Counted from the first letter of the stretch, positions 48,797 through 59,027 are shown. The stretch: DNA of 64,000 bases from Lonsdalea britannica (GCF_002111595.1 NZ_LUTN01000001.1:1-64000); one strand, 5' to 3'. A program made the numbers and translations. Notes: generated by a model not told the origin, from the sequence alone.

Positions 48797-49866
48797 TCAG
48801 GCAGATAGCTTTTGTTGCGCCCACGTAAGCCCGGACTGATACTCCGAAGGCAGCATCGGCGTCAGCGCCTGTAGCGTTTCGCGGAGGAGCGCGGCGTCCG
48901 GATCGCTGAGATTCAGATGCCCGACCTTCCGGCCCGGACGCACGGCTTTCTCATACCAGTGCAGATGCGTCAGCGGCAGCGTCAGCCAGTCGGCATTCAC
49001 GTCAGTGCCGATAAGATTGACCATCACCGACGGCGTGCTGACGACGGGCGCGGGCATCGGCAAATCGAGGATTGCACGCAAATGCAGTTCGAACTGACTG
49101 ATAGACGCGCCGTTCTGGGTCCAGTGGCCGCTGTTATGCACGCGCGGCGCGAGCTCGTTGATCAGCAGTTGGTCGCCGACGATAAAGCACTCCATCGCCA
49201 TCACGCCGACATAGCCAGATGATGCAAAATGGCGGACAGCATCTTTTCAGCCTGCCGTTGCAAGGCAGATGTAGGATGGGGCAACGCGACGCTGGTGCGC
49301 AGAATGCCGTCCTGATGCAGATTGTGGGTCAGCGGATAAAACACGCACTCGCCCAGTGCGTTGCGCGCGCCGATCAGCGACACTTCGCCGGAAAAGTTAA
49401 TTCCCTGCTCGACGATGCACTCGCCGTAGCAGTCCACGGGCAGCGTTGCCTCATCACCGGGGCGCAGACGCCACTGGCCGCGGCCGTCGTAGCCGCCGAC
49501 GCGGCGTTTGACGATGGCCAGTTCGCCCAACCGACTGAAGATGTCGGGCCAGGCGTCGGCGCTGCTTAGCAACTGCCACGGCGCCGTCGCTAGCTGCAGC
49601 TCGTCCAACAGCTGTTTCTGCGTATAACGATCGGCCAGACGCGGGAAAATATCGCGATTGATAAATGTAGGCTGCGTCGCCAGCTGGCGGGTGAGGGCGG
49701 TTTCCGGCCAGCGTTCGATTTCTGCGGTGATGACGCTGTGCTGGTAGGGGATAGACTCGGGCTCGGCATCCAGTCCCACCGGATAGACCGCGATGCCCAG
49801 CGGTTCGCCAGCCTGACGCAGCATGCGTCCCAGTTGACCGTTACCTAATACACAGACCGGTTTCAT
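48797..49866 (-). pseudogene. purK: 5-(carboxyamino)imidazole ribonucleotide synthase PurK, one-base frameshift
   Basis: ATP-grasp enzyme that carboxylates AIR to N5-CAIR in purine synthesis. Starts at ATG 49866 ([24 protein letters not shown]), overlapping the purE stop by 4 bases. Frame one reaches HHLAMSA and stops at 49201; it holds VKRRVGGYDGRGQWRL and ECIVEQGINFSGEVSLIGAR. The remaining third (GYVGVMAMECF.., LLINELAPRVHNSGHWT.., RPGRKVGHLNL) is in the next frame to 48797. One extra C at 49215-49216 (plus strand) restores 356 aa. Loss would give purine auxotrophy at low CO2, so a sequence error is plausible. Confidence 0.9.
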
Positions 49867-50372
49867 GCTTCCTCCCGCGGATCGGCGTGCTGGAGCACAT
49901 CGTCGGTTTGGCGCTGACGCCAATCCGTCAAACGCGTCGCCAGCTCGCGGTCATGCAACGCCAGAATCTGTGCGGCGAGCAGGGCGGCATTGGCCGCGCC
50001 GGCTTTGCCTATCGCCAGCGTCCCCACCGGAATGCCGCGCGGCATCTGCACGATGGAGTACAGGCTGTCCACCCCGCTCAGCGCTGCGCTCTGGACCGGA
50101 ACGCCCAGCACCGGCACCAGCGTTTTGGCGGCCAGCATACCAGGCAGGTGCGCAGCGCCACCGGCTCCGGCAATGATGACGTCAAAGCCGTTATCCGCCG
50201 CCGCTTCGGCAAAACGGAACAGTTTATCCGGCGTGCGGTGCGCGGACACGATTTCAACGTGGAAAGGGAGATTCAGCGTGGTGAGGATTTCTGCTGCGAA
50301 CTGCATGGTGGCCCAGTCACTCTTTGAACCCATCACGATGGCGATTTTCGCCGGGGCAGCGTTGGATGACAT
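49863..50372 (-). CDS. purE: N5-CAIR mutase PurE
   Basis: Converts N5-CAIR to CAIR, the step after PurK. 169 aa from ATG 50372 (family start [25 protein letters not shown]); 20 upstream in-frame codons are excluded. [33 protein letters not shown] and [29 protein letters not shown] carry the active site. The stop overlaps the purK start (ATGA). Regulated by a PurR box about 120 bases upstream. Confidence 0.97.
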   Translation of the reverse strand: MSSNAAPAKIAIVMGSKSDWATMQFAAEILTTLNLPFHVEIVSAHRTPDKLFRFAEAAADNGFDVIIAGAGGAAHLPGMLAAKTLVPVLGVPVQSAALSGVDSLYSIVQMPRGIPVGTLAIGKAGAANAALLAAQILALHDRELATRLTDWRQRQTDDVLQHADPREEA

Positions 50373-50490
50373 GCCTGTAGTGCTCCTGTGAATGTGCCTG
50401 ACGCCGGTCAGAGCACAGGGTGATAGACACATCGCCGCCGAGTCGGCGCTCCGGCGACGAGGGCGTAGAGCATACCATGACCCCAGAGGG

Positions 50491-50506
50491 AGGAAAACGG
50501 TTGCGT
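50491..50506 (-). promoter_or_regulatory. PurR operator of purEK
   Basis: On the minus strand ACGCAACCGTTTTCCT fits the PurR consensus ACGCAAACGTTTTCCT with one change. A -10-like TATGCT follows about 20 bases downstream, so PurR bound here would cover the promoter. Confidence 0.88.
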
Positions 50507-50554
50507 CGTGATGAACGTCGGGGTTTAGCGCAAAAAACGGGTGGAAAACAGGAC

Positions 50555-51277
50555 TTAAAGCGGGAATGCGTGGAGTGAAATACCGTCGGGCGTGACTTTG
50601 ATGACCGATCCTTCCTCATGCCAGGCGCCGAGCACGGCCCGTTGAGCGGTCTCGCCATCGACAGTCAACGTATGGATCGCTGGTCGATGCGTATGACCGT
50701 GGATCATGGTCTTGACCTGGAAGTGACGCAGCCGGTCTATGACCTGCTGAGGATTGACGTCCATGATCTCAAGCGATTTGATCTGGTTGGCCTGCTGGCT
50801 GGCGGAGCGCATGCGCGCGGCGATACGTAGCCGGAGTCGCAGGGGCAGCCACAGAAAAAGACGTTGAATCAGCGGGTTGTGAACGCGGCGGCGAAAACGC
50901 TGGTAGGCGGCGTCGTCGGTGCACAGCGTGTCACCGTGCAGCACCAGATACTCGCGACCGTATAGCGCAATTCGGTTTTCCTCCGGCAGCAGCGTCATGC
51001 CGCTCTGGCGGGCGAAGCGCTTGCCGATCAGGAAATCCCGGTTGCCGTGGACGAAGTAGCAGGGCACGCCCTGATGATGCAGCGTCAGCAGCGCGGCGGC
51101 GACGGTGTGATGCAGCGGCTGCGGATCGTCATCGCCAATCCAGGCGTCGAACAGGTCGCCCAGGATGTACAGCGCGTCGGCCTGAGCCGCTTCTTCGCGT
51201 AAAAAACGCAGAAAACCGGCGGTAATAGCCGGTTCCTGTTCGCTCAGATGCAAATCGCCAATAAACAGCGTCGCCAT
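50555..51277 (-). CDS. lpxH: UDP-2,3-diacylglucosamine pyrophosphatase
   Basis: Lipid A pathway enzyme making lipid X, peripheral at the inner membrane. 240 aa, calcineurin-like metallophosphatase: FIGDLHLSE (Asp8, His10), [41 protein letters not shown] and [12 protein letters not shown] provide the metal ligands. Ten bases downstream of ppiB on the same strand, in the usual ppiB-lpxH-purEK order. Confidence 0.97.
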   Translation of the reverse strand: MATLFIGDLHLSEQEPAITAGFLRFLREEAAQADALYILGDLFDAWIGDDDPQPLHHTVAAALLTLHHQGVPCYFVHGNRDFLIGKRFARQSGMTLLPEENRIALYGREYLVLHGDTLCTDDAAYQRFRRRVHNPLIQRLFLWLPLRLRLRIAARMRSASQQANQIKSLEIMDVNPQQVIDRLRHFQVKTMIHGHTHRPAIHTLTVDGETAQRAVLGAWHEEGSVIKVTPDGISLHAFPL

Positions 51278-51287
51278 GCAGAGAAAA

Positions 51288-51782
51288 TTACTCGCTGACC
51301 GTAACGCTGGTCACAACGACATCTTCCTTTGGCACATCCTGGTGCATGCCGCTACGGCCGGTGGCGACCGCTTTAATTTTGTCGACCACATCCATGCCTT
51401 CTACGACTTCGGCGAAGACGCAGTAACCCCAGCCATCAGGGCGCTCAGAGCGGAAGTTCAGGAAGTCGTTGTCCACCAGGTTGATGAAGAACTGAGCGGT
51501 GGCGGAGTGCGGATCGTTGGTGCGAGCCATCGCCAGCGTGCCGCGGGTATTTTTCAGGCCGTTGTTGGCTTCGTTTTTGATCGGCGCTTCGGTGATTTTC
51601 TGTTCCATACCCGGAGCAAAACCGCCGCCCTGGATCATAAAACCATTGATCACGCGGTGAAAAATGGTGTTGCTGTAGAAACCGCTACGGCAGTATTTCA
51701 GAAAGTTTTCAACGGTAGCAGGCGCTTTGTCCGCGAAAGTGTTGATGACGATATCGCCATGGTTGGTATGAAACGTAATCAT
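51288..51782 (-). CDS. ppiB: Cytoplasmic peptidyl-prolyl cis-trans isomerase B
   Basis: Cyclophilin, 164 aa without signal peptide. [35 protein letters not shown], the [27 protein letters not shown] block and [19 protein letters not shown] are the family core with active-site Phe and Gln. First gene of the ppiB-lpxH pair. Confidence 0.97.
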   Translation of the reverse strand: MITFHTNHGDIVINTFADKAPATVENFLKYCRSGFYSNTIFHRVINGFMIQGGGFAPGMEQKITEAPIKNEANNGLKNTRGTLAMARTNDPHSATAQFFINLVDNDFLNFRSERPDGWGYCVFAEVVEGMDVVDKIKAVATGRSGMHQDVPKEDVVVTSVTVSE

Positions 51783-52122
51783 AATAATGATTCCTACTTA
51801 GCCATAGTACATAAAATAAAGGAGAGGTTTACAGAGGCGGTGAACCACCAAGAGCGCTCTTATAACATAAGTGAATGTCTGAGTCAGCAAAGGCCGCCTG
51901 GCGCCAACGCCCAGCGTCGAGGGCGAAACGCATTGGCCAGCGGCGAGACGCACCTTATTGCCTCTTCCTTGTGGAACGATTCGGAACCGGATATCGAGGT
52001 CATGCAATCGTCGTCGCCACAGGGGGAAGAAACGATTTTTCAAACGTGACGCGGCAATCGGTAAAACGCCCCGGATTACGTGATAATCATTCTCCTTAAT
52101 CAGGTGACCACAAGGGAGGTGC
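51783..52122. other. Divergent intergenic region between ppiB and the DoxX gene
   Basis: About 340 bases that must hold the ppiB promoter and that of the DoxX gene. A minus-strand open frame of 150 codons crosses it and runs into the DoxX gene, but has no family features and is rejected. GGGAGGT at 52114-52120 is the ribosome site for the DoxX gene. Confidence 0.4.
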
Positions 52123-52548
52123 ATGATGCTTAACGGGTTCAATTCGCTCTTTGACAGGCCGGATTTCGGTAAGCTGGTACTGCGCGTTTCATTCGGTGCC
52201 ATGATGCTGTTCCACGGCGTGCATAAGCTGATCGCCGGTATTGGCGGCATTCAGTCGATGGTGATGGCGCATGGGCTGCCCGGCATCGTCGGTTATGGCG
52301 TCTATGTGGGCGAGGTGATCGCCCCGGTGTTGATGATATTGGGTATTCTGACCCGGCCGTCCGCGTTCATTTTCACGCTCACGATGTTGGCCGCTTATCT
52401 GCTGACGGATCTGACCGCGGCCCTCACGCTGGACAAGACCGGCGCGTGGGGCATTGAGAACATGGCGGTATACTTTTTCGCCGGCCTGGCCATCCTGCTG
52501 CTCGGCGGCGGTCGTTACTCGCTGGCGTCTAACCCCCGCTGGCGGTAG
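52123..52548 (+). CDS. DoxX family membrane protein
   Basis: 141 aa with four predicted helices. VLRVSFGAMMLFHGVHKLIAGIGGIQSMVMAHGLPGIVGYGVYVGEVIAPVLMILGILTRPSAFI is typical of DoxX/YphA-like proteins, whose role is not defined in enterobacteria. GGGAGGT precedes ATG 52123; the next codon is also ATG. It stands alone between ppiB and cysS, where E. coli has no such gene, and ends in a terminator. Confidence 0.9.
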   Translation: MMLNGFNSLFDRPDFGKLVLRVSFGAMMLFHGVHKLIAGIGGIQSMVMAHGLPGIVGYGVYVGEVIAPVLMILGILTRPSAFIFTLTMLAAYLLTDLTAALTLDKTGAWGIENMAVYFFAGLAILLLGGGRYSLASNPRWR

Positions 52549-52636
52549 CGCGACATCTTTTCCGACGCCAGGCGCCTTCGGGAACGCCGCGCCTGAAACG
52601 ATAAAGCCGCGCAGCATACCAAGAGAGCACACGTTA

Positions 52637-52662
52637 ACCCCTTCGTGTGAAGGGGTATTTTC
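52637..52662 (+). terminator. Terminator of the DoxX gene
   Basis: ACCCCTTC-GTGT-GAAGGGGT, an 8-bp perfect stem with a tetraloop, followed by ATTTTCC, about 90 bases after the gene. Confidence 0.8.
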
Positions 52663-52887
52663 CCACCTTACTCTTGCCCGAACCGCCGGTTGGGCGTTTG
52701 TTTTTTCTGTTAAAAATCTTTTTCTCAGGATGAAATAACTTCCACCGCCTGATGGTACCGATCTTGCAATAGGTCAGGGTTCGGGGTTCAATACGCTGCC
52801 TGGGCCCGAAACGCTGGCCACTCATACTTTGATACGCGTAACGCAAACAGTGATGCTCATATCCTGCGAACACCATGGAATGCCCCG

Positions 52888-54273
52888 ATGCTAAAGATTT
52901 TTAATACCCTGACTCGTCAAAAAGAGGAATTCAAACCCATTCACGCTGACAAAGTCGGTATGTATGTGTGCGGGATAACCGTCTACGACCTGTGTCACAT
53001 TGGTCACGGGCGGACTTTCGTGGCGTTCGATGTGGTCACGCGTTATCTGCGTTACCTCGGCTACGAAGTGAAGTATGTCCGCAATATTACGGACATTGAT
53101 GACAAAATCATTCAGCGTGCGGCGAAAAACGGCGAAACCATTGAGCAACTGACTGACCGCATGATTGCCGAGATGCATGACGATTTCAGAGCCTTGAATA
53201 TTCTACCGCCGGACGTCGAGCCGCGCGCCACTCGGCATATCGGTGAAATCATTGCGCTGGTGCAGCAGTTGATGGAACGTGACCACGCCTATGTGGCGAA
53301 AAACGGCGATGTGATGTTCGCGGTCGACACCGATGCGGATTACGGCATCCTGTCCCGTCAGGATTTGGAGCAACTGCAGGCGGGCGCTCGGGTTGAAATC
53401 GCAGACGTTAAACGCAACCCGATGGATTTTGTCTTGTGGAAGATGTCCAAGCCCGGCGAGCCGAGTTGGCCGTCGCCGTGGGGTAACGGTCGTCCCGGCT
53501 GGCATATTGAATGCTCCGCCATGAACTGTAAGCAGCTGGGCGAGCACTTCGACATTCACGGCGGCGGTTCGGATCTGATGTTCCCGCACCATGAAAACGA
53601 AATTGCGCAGTCCACCTGCGCTCACGGCGGCGAATACGTCAACTTCTGGATGCACTCCGGCATGGTGATGGTCGACCGGGAAAAGATGTCCAAATCCCTG
53701 AACAACTTCTTCACCGTCCGCGATGTGTTGGCGCACTACGACGCTGAAACTATTCGCTACTTTTTGATGTCCGGCCACTACCGCAGCCAGTTGAACTACA
53801 GCGAGGAGAACCTCAAGCAGGCCCGCGCCTCGCTGGAGCGCTTATACACCGCGTTGCGCGGCATGGACGCATCGGCGGCGGCCAGCGGCGGCGAAACCTT
53901 CGAAGCCCGTTTCCGCGAGGCGATGGACGACGACTTCAATACCCCGGAAGCTTACTCCGTGCTGTTTGATATGGCGCGCGAAGTCAACCGGATGAAGGCG
54001 GAAGATCCTGCGGCGGCGAACGGTCTGGCCGCCGCGCTGCGACAGCTGGCGAAAGTGCTGGGCCTGCTGGAGCAAGAGCCGGAGCTATTCCTTCAGAGCG
54101 GCGCTCAGGCGGATGATGACGAAGTGGCGGAAATCGAAGCGTTGATCAAACAGCGCAACGATGCGCGTCAGAGTAAAGACTGGGGAATGGCGGATGCCGC
54201 GCGCGACCGCCTCAACGAAATGGGGATCGTGCTGGAAGACGGTCCACAGGGGACAATTTGGCGTCGTAAGTAA
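52888..54273 (+). CDS. cysS: Cysteinyl-tRNA synthetase
   Basis: Class I synthetase charging tRNA-Cys. 461 aa, normal length. [19 protein letters not shown] has the HIGH motif at residues 37-40 and zinc-ligand Cys28; [29 protein letters not shown] (more zinc ligands) and the KMSKS loop ([12 protein letters not shown], near residue 267) follow. The C-terminal helical anticodon domain ends [11 protein letters not shown]. Monocistronic with its own terminator. Confidence 0.98.
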   Translation: MLKIFNTLTRQKEEFKPIHADKVGMYVCGITVYDLCHIGHGRTFVAFDVVTRYLRYLGYEVKYVRNITDIDDKIIQRAAKNGETIEQLTDRMIAEMHDDFRALNILPPDVEPRATRHIGEIIALVQQLMERDHAYVAKNGDVMFAVDTDADYGILSRQDLEQLQAGARVEIADVKRNPMDFVLWKMSKPGEPSWPSPWGNGRPGWHIECSAMNCKQLGEHFDIHGGGSDLMFPHHENEIAQSTCAHGGEYVNFWMHSGMVMVDREKMSKSLNNFFTVRDVLAHYDAETIRYFLMSGHYRSQLNYSEENLKQARASLERLYTALRGMDASAAASGGETFEARFREAMDDDFNTPEAYSVLFDMAREVNRMKAEDPAAANGLAAALRQLAKVLGLLEQEPELFLQSGAQADDDEVAEIEALIKQRNDARQSKDWGMADAARDRLNEMGIVLEDGPQGTIWRRK

Positions 54274-54332
54274 GCCATCGTTCCTCCCTTCGCGGCGGAG
54301 CGCTTCGTTTCGCCGCCTCTCACGCTCATCCA

Positions 54333-54366
54333 CAGGCCGGAAGCTGATTCGCTCCCGGCCTGTTTT
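54333..54366 (+). terminator. Rho-independent terminator of cysS
   Basis: CAGGCCGG / CCGGCCTG (54333-54340 and 54355-54362), an 8-bp perfect stem followed by TTTT, 60 bases after the cysS stop. Confidence 0.85.
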
Positions 54367-54507
54367 CATTGATTCTCCCCGATGTTGACTTTCTTCCTTC
54401 CTGAACCCGAATCCTGGATATCTCGCACGCAGGCGAGGATAGGCGCATTGCAATGGCGCGTCATGGCAGAAGGATAATGTGACAGTGAGAGGGGAAGAGG
54501 AGAGGAG

Positions 54508-54535
54508 CCCACATCTCCGCAAGGGGGGATGTGGG
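54508..54535 (-). terminator. Hairpin after ybcJ
   Basis: CCCACATC / GATGTGGG, an 8-bp stem about 40 bases after the ybcJ stop. The downstream minus strand is pyrimidine-rich but has no T-run, so termination is likely but not certain. Confidence 0.4.
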
Positions 54536-54573
54536 GGAAATACGCGATGCCGCGGCGATCTCAGTCGGGCGAG

Positions 54574-54786
54574 TTACGCCTGAACGGTGACCGCCTGGTC
54601 TGCGAAACGCACGACCTGACCGGCGACGATTTTGCAGCGCTTACGCGTTTCAATCTGGTCGTTGACGCTCACGTCGCCGTTGGCGATGAGCTGCTTGGCG
54701 GAAGCCCCGCTGTCGCTCCAGCCCAGGAGTTTCAGCAGGTCGCACAGTTCAACGTGCGGATGTTGGTTCAGGTGAAAAATTTCCAT
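54574..54786 (-). CDS. ybcJ: S4-domain RNA-binding protein YbcJ
   Basis: 70 aa, one S4-like fold. HVELCDLLKLLGWSDSGASAKQLIANGDVSVNDQIETRKRCKI is the family core; role in RNA binding is inferred from the fold. Eight bases downstream of folD, same strand, so co-transcribed, as in E. coli. Confidence 0.95.
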   Translation of the reverse strand: MEIFHLNQHPHVELCDLLKLLGWSDSGASAKQLIANGDVSVNDQIETRKRCKIVAGQVVRFADQAVTVQA

Positions 54787-54794
54787 AATGTCTG

Positions 54795-55664
54795 TTATGC
54801 CTTTGCGGGTGTGTCGTGATATTCCTCGCAGGCCTGCAAGGTATTTTGAATCAGGGTAGCAACGGTCATTGGACCGACGCCGCCGGGGACCGGCGTAATG
54901 AAGGACGCGCGTTCGCTCGCGCCGGCAAAATCGATATCGCCGACCACTTTACCGTCGTCCAGTCGATTAATGCCGACATCAATGACGACCGCGCCGGGTT
55001 TGATCCAGTCGCCCGGAATAAAGCCCGGTTTGCCGACGGCAACGACCAGCAAATCGGCGTTCTCAACGTGCTGACGCAAATTCTTCGTGAAACGGTGCGT
55101 CACGGTAGTGGTGCAACCGGCCAGCAGCAGTTCCAGACTCATCGGCCGACCAACAATGTTTGACGCGCCGATGACAACGGCATTCAGGCCGAACATGTCG
55201 ATGTTGTACTGCTCCAGCAGCGTGATGATCCCACGTGGCGTGCAGGAACGCAGCAGCGGCGCACGCTGGCAGAGGCGGCCGACGTTGTAAGGGTGGAAGC
55301 CATCCACGTCTTTGTCGGGCGCGATGCGTTCAATGACGCTGGTGTTGTCGATGCCCTGCGGCAGCGGTAGCTGCACCAGAATACCGTCGATGGTCTCATC
55401 GGCATTCAGTCGGTCAATCAGCGCCAGCAGCTCGCTTTCGGAGGTGGTGGAGGGCAGATCGTAAGAGCGGGAAATAAAACCGACTTCCTCACAGACCCGG
55501 CGCTTGCTGCCGACATAAATCTGAGAAGCAGGATCGTCCCCTACCAGGATAACCGCCAGACCCGGCGCTCGCTTACCGGCGGCCAGACGCTCTTGGACAC
55601 GTGCAGCAACGTCGCTCTTTACCTGCTGCGCAATCGTTTTACCATCAATAAGTTTCGCAACCAT
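54795..55664 (-). CDS. folD: Methylenetetrahydrofolate dehydrogenase/cyclohydrolase
   Basis: Bifunctional one-carbon enzyme making 10-formyl-THF. 289 aa. [26 protein letters not shown] holds the catalytic Tyr/Lys region, [13 protein letters not shown] is the family signature, [18 protein letters not shown] the NADP site and [21 protein letters not shown] the C-terminal signature. Followed by ybcJ after eight bases. Confidence 0.98.
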   Translation of the reverse strand: MVAKLIDGKTIAQQVKSDVAARVQERLAAGKRAPGLAVILVGDDPASQIYVGSKRRVCEEVGFISRSYDLPSTTSESELLALIDRLNADETIDGILVQLPLPQGIDNTSVIERIAPDKDVDGFHPYNVGRLCQRAPLLRSCTPRGIITLLEQYNIDMFGLNAVVIGASNIVGRPMSLELLLAGCTTTVTHRFTKNLRQHVENADLLVVAVGKPGFIPGDWIKPGAVVIDVGINRLDDGKVVGDIDFAGASERASFITPVPGGVGPMTVATLIQNTLQACEEYHDTPAKA

Positions 55665-56022
55665 CTACAGAAAATCCATCTTTTCACAAACGGGGGATGG
55701 CGCGTATTTTGTCAGAAGCGGCGCGTGCTGTCAGGCGTTGTATCGACATTAATTGCTGACGCTCAATCGTTTCCGTCCGTCACCGGCCTCGACAGAACCA
55801 TTGACCTGTGCCGGATAGCAGGGAAAAACGCGGTGGCGACGAGCGAGTGGAAGTCATGCTGCCGCGTCGTGATGTCACGGTGCCTGATGTCCGACGGAGT
55901 GAACGCATTTCATCGCCGCAGGTGCTAACGTGGAGTGAGGTCGTCAGTAACGCCGCAGGGAGAGCGTCTGCAAGGTGTCTGACGCAACTCATGGTTTACG
56001 CTAAAAATAGGCAGGAAAACAC
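55665..56022. other. Divergent intergenic region between folD and the dehydrogenase gene
   Basis: About 360 bases holding the promoters of folD (minus) and the dehydrogenase gene (plus). GGCAGGAAAACAC just before 56023 is its ribosome site. Short ORFs here have no family features and I see no operator I can name. Confidence 0.4.
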
Positions 56023-57111
56023 ATGACACAACAGGTTATTTTCCCCGCGAATATCGTGCGCGGGGCGGACGCTAGCCGTGAGCTGGGGGACATCTGCGCC
56101 GGGTTGGGCACGCGCGTACTGGTCGTCGGCGGTCATCAGGCATTGGCGGCGACGGAAGACAAGATCCGCGCTCAGCTGGCGCAGGCGGGCCTCACGTTAA
56201 GCGCCGTCGAGTGGTTCGGCGGGCATTGTAGCGTCAAGCAGGTCGAACGACTGTGCGCCTGCGTGGCGGAAACCGACAGCGACGTTTTGCTGTCCGTGGG
56301 CGGCGGGAAGTCGCTGGACACCGGTAAGCTGGTGGCGCATCAGGCGGGGATCCCCATCGTGACGCTGCCGACCATCGCCGGCACCTGCGCGGCGGTCACG
56401 CCGCTGTCCGTTATCTACGAAGAGGACGGGCATTTTGTCGATGTGCGTCATCTGCCGTCCGCGCCGAATGCGGTCATCATCGACAGCACGCTGTTAGCCC
56501 AGGCGCCGCTGCGTTGGCTCGCCGCAGGGTTGGGAGATACGCTCGCGAAGTGGTATGAGTTCCGGGCCATCGATACCGGGCACAATCACAGCGGTCTGGC
56601 CGCCTCTTCCCGCGCCCACAGCGCGATCTGTTTCCAACTGATCGAACGTTATGGCGCCGAAGCCTGTCGCGCGGTGGCGGAAGGGCGCGCCAACGCGGCG
56701 CTGGATCAGGTGCTGGATGCGATATTCTTGTTCGCCGGGCTGACCTCGATCATGGCCAGCGGCGCGCATGCCGCCGCGGCCCATGCCTTATTTGAAGGCT
56801 TTACCGTCTGTGACAAGACTCGCGACTTCGGCCACGGCCTGCTGGTGGGGTTCGGCAATTTGTGCCTGCTGGCTTTGGAGTCACGCAGCGACGAAGAACT
56901 GCTGGATGCCTTGTCGCTGGCGCACGCCTGCGCCGTGCCGCTGACGCTGGCGGATATCAGCCCCGGTCTGACCGATGACGAATTGCAGGCCATAGTGCTG
57001 GCTGCCGTCAACACGTCGGATATGGACGCGATGCCGTTTGCGGTGACGGACACGATGCTGCGGGAGGCGATTCGTCGCGTCGAGTCGTTGGCTGCCCGCA
57101 TCGCCCGTTAA
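56023..57111 (+). CDS. Iron-containing alcohol dehydrogenase family protein (YbdH/HcxA-like)
   Basis: 362 aa, the length of E. coli YbdH/HcxA, an NADPH-dependent 2-oxoacid reductase. SVGGGKSLDTGKLVAHQAGIPIVTLPTIAGTCAAVTPLSVIYEEDG is the cofactor region and GLGDTLAKWYEFRA a family signature with the first metal ligand; the expected histidines occur in HAAAAHALFEGF and FGHGLLVGFGN. It could also be a glycerol dehydrogenase-type enzyme; the TCAAVTPLSV and GDTLAKWYE segments favour the YbdH group. Substrate not proven. Convergent with argO. Confidence 0.85.
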   Translation: MTQQVIFPANIVRGADASRELGDICAGLGTRVLVVGGHQALAATEDKIRAQLAQAGLTLSAVEWFGGHCSVKQVERLCACVAETDSDVLLSVGGGKSLDTGKLVAHQAGIPIVTLPTIAGTCAAVTPLSVIYEEDGHFVDVRHLPSAPNAVIIDSTLLAQAPLRWLAAGLGDTLAKWYEFRAIDTGHNHSGLAASSRAHSAICFQLIERYGAEACRAVAEGRANAALDQVLDAIFLFAGLTSIMASGAHAAAAHALFEGFTVCDKTRDFGHGLLVGFGNLCLLALESRSDEELLDALSLAHACAVPLTLADISPGLTDDELQAIVLAAVNTSDMDAMPFAVTDTMLREAIRRVESLAARIAR

Positions 57112-57144
57112 AACGGCTGCGGGGACCTGAGGCGGCGTGGGGTG

Positions 57145-57777
57145 TTACGCCGCTGGAGATAACAGAAGACGTAGCAGCTGCCAGGCGATAAACAGCATGT
57201 ACACGCCGATAACGCTGTCCAATACGCGCCAGGTGCTGCTCTTGTTAAACAGCCGCGCGCAGGCGGAGGAGAGGTAGCCAATGGCGTAAAACCAGATCCC
57301 CGACGCCAGCAGCGCGCCAAATAGATAAAACGTCTTGTGCTCCTGGCTCAGCCCGGACGATATGCCGCCGATGATGGCGATGGTATCCAGATACACGGAA
57401 GGATTAAGAAGACTGACCGCCAGACAGGCGGTCACGGCCGAACGACGGCTGGCACCGGCATTGCCGGTCGCGCCAAGGCGCAGACTCTGGTTGCCGCGCC
57501 AGGCGCTGCGAAGCGCGCCGAAGCCGTAGTGAATCAAAAACAGCACGCCCGCCAGCGTCAGCAATTTCAGCGCCAACGGATAGGAACTGAGCAACTCGCT
57601 GACGCCAAACACGCCCGCGCTCATGAATATAATGTCGAATATGAAGCAGAGGGTGCAGACTAAAAAGACATGTTCCCGACGCACGCCCTGACGCAATACG
57701 AATGAATTCTGTGCGCCGATAGACATTAATAATCCGGCGCTGGTCATCAATCCGGTCATAAATACGGTCGTAGACAT
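57145..57777 (-). CDS. argO: Arginine exporter ArgO (LysE family)
   Basis: 210 aa, LysE/ArgO family exporter with six hydrophobic segments. GLMTSAGLLMSIGAQNSFVLRQGVRREHVFLVCTLCFIFDIIFMSAGVFGVS and CLAVSLLNPSVYLDTIAIIGGISS are family hallmarks (the NPxxYLD motif). In E. coli argO is activated by ArgP; argP is not in this window. A LysE with broader basic amino-acid export is possible. Confidence 0.88.
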   Translation of the reverse strand: MSTTVFMTGLMTSAGLLMSIGAQNSFVLRQGVRREHVFLVCTLCFIFDIIFMSAGVFGVSELLSSYPLALKLLTLAGVLFLIHYGFGALRSAWRGNQSLRLGATGNAGASRRSAVTACLAVSLLNPSVYLDTIAIIGGISSGLSQEHKTFYLFGALLASGIWFYAIGYLSSACARLFNKSSTWRVLDSVIGVYMLFIAWQLLRLLLSPAA

Positions 57778-59027
57778 AATCTTGAATTCGCTCTGGTTGG
57801 ATAATGGAAAAATAATTAACGCGCGACGGGGTGATAACCAGGTGTACCTAATAAATCGCCTGTAACGTAATCACTACCAAATAGAAAACATGCTTATTTC
57901 CTGTTTGAAGACGTATTCCGCTGGTTTCCGACAAATGAATAATGGGTTGGCGGAAAACATATCTATTCGGCACCCTATTTAAAATAGGGATAATTCGATG
58001 TCGCTATCATCCGGTTTGGCAGCTCATTAGGCCAATTAATAATATTGATTGTCGATTAGCAAAAGCGATAAGTGCCGTAGCTACGGGCGGAATGTGAGAT
58101 TGCTTTTAAACGTACCCCATCATGCGAAATTGATTATTTAGTTGATAAAAATCAATGGATTGATTTGTTTTTTTCGCGGTTTAGCTCCGAGCGTTCTGGT
58201 ATTACTCCAGACGAACAATGACGTCATTGCGCGAAGGATTGAGCCATGCCGTCCGCCAGCAGGCAGGTTCGAAAGACGGCCATTATCAATCCTGAGGGGA
58301 CTTCGTCACTTCTCGCTAAAAATAACCGCAACGAGACGACATATTTTTAAACGTGTTGGAAGGAGCGTTCATGTGCGCTGAACTTCAGTACGTGAAATAT
58401 CTATTTAGCCTCTCCGGCGAGATTCTGTATTGCCATGGATGTTATTTGACATGATCCTTCATCGTCATCCTGTTTTACCCAATCTGCCATTAACGGATTT
58501 ATTCCATCGTAATCATTATTAGCGTGTGTTCATTTTTTTCTGAAGGTCTCTATATATGGTTTATCTCTGTAGTATTAGCTGCGGTTCCATCTCGATATTA
58601 TCTTCCGCTTCATTCTTAGACGTAAAAAATAAGCGCGCATGAGCGGTGATCACTCCCCGTGGTATTTGATAAAAATAGGAGGCAGCAAAGCCCGTATTCT
58701 GGTTTGCGTCACTGACGCGCGTGCGGTTATCCGTGGATGGTGCCCATGTGCCTTAAAAAGGTGCGCGTCGATCATGCTGTTGCACCGCTGCTTAATGCCG
58801 ATTCCCAGAATACCCTCCTATCAATAAAACCTATTCCACCGTAATGACCTGTGGTTTGCGGCTAAAGCAGCTCGGGCAAAGCGGTTTCTCATTATTAGAA
58901 AGCTTATATCTAAAATCAGTAAGGTTAAGCCGCCGGGATTGGCTCCACTCTTGCAACTTCCTGTCGGAACGTAGGTGAGATTGTGGCGATTTAATTCTTT
59001 CATGAAGTGTCTCGAATGGAGAATCCT
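57778..59027. other. 1.25-kb gene-free A+T-rich region
   Basis: The longest non-coding stretch in the window, clearly A+T-richer than its neighbours. Open frames are short (79, 62 and 60 codons) and none has family features, a good ribosome site or codon use like the flanking genes. It must contain the argO promoter, the promoter of the peptide transporter operon and a perfect FNR-type site at 58142. I see no tRNA, no IS end and no clear decayed gene. Confidence 0.5.
58142..58155. promoter_or_regulatory. FNR-type site
   Basis: TTGAT-AAAA-ATCAA is a perfect FNR half-site pair. It is about 365 bases upstream of argO and 870 bases before the transporter operon, with no ORF close by on either side. 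Confidence 0.5.

Noticed and set aside
51798-52250. 150-codon minus-strand ORF across the ppiB-DoxX gap
   Set aside because: Overlaps the well supported DoxX gene in antisense and has no recognisable features.
58142-59003. Three short ORFs (79, 62 and 60 codons) in the empty region
   Set aside because: Poor ribosome sites, no family similarity and codon use unlike genes on either side.
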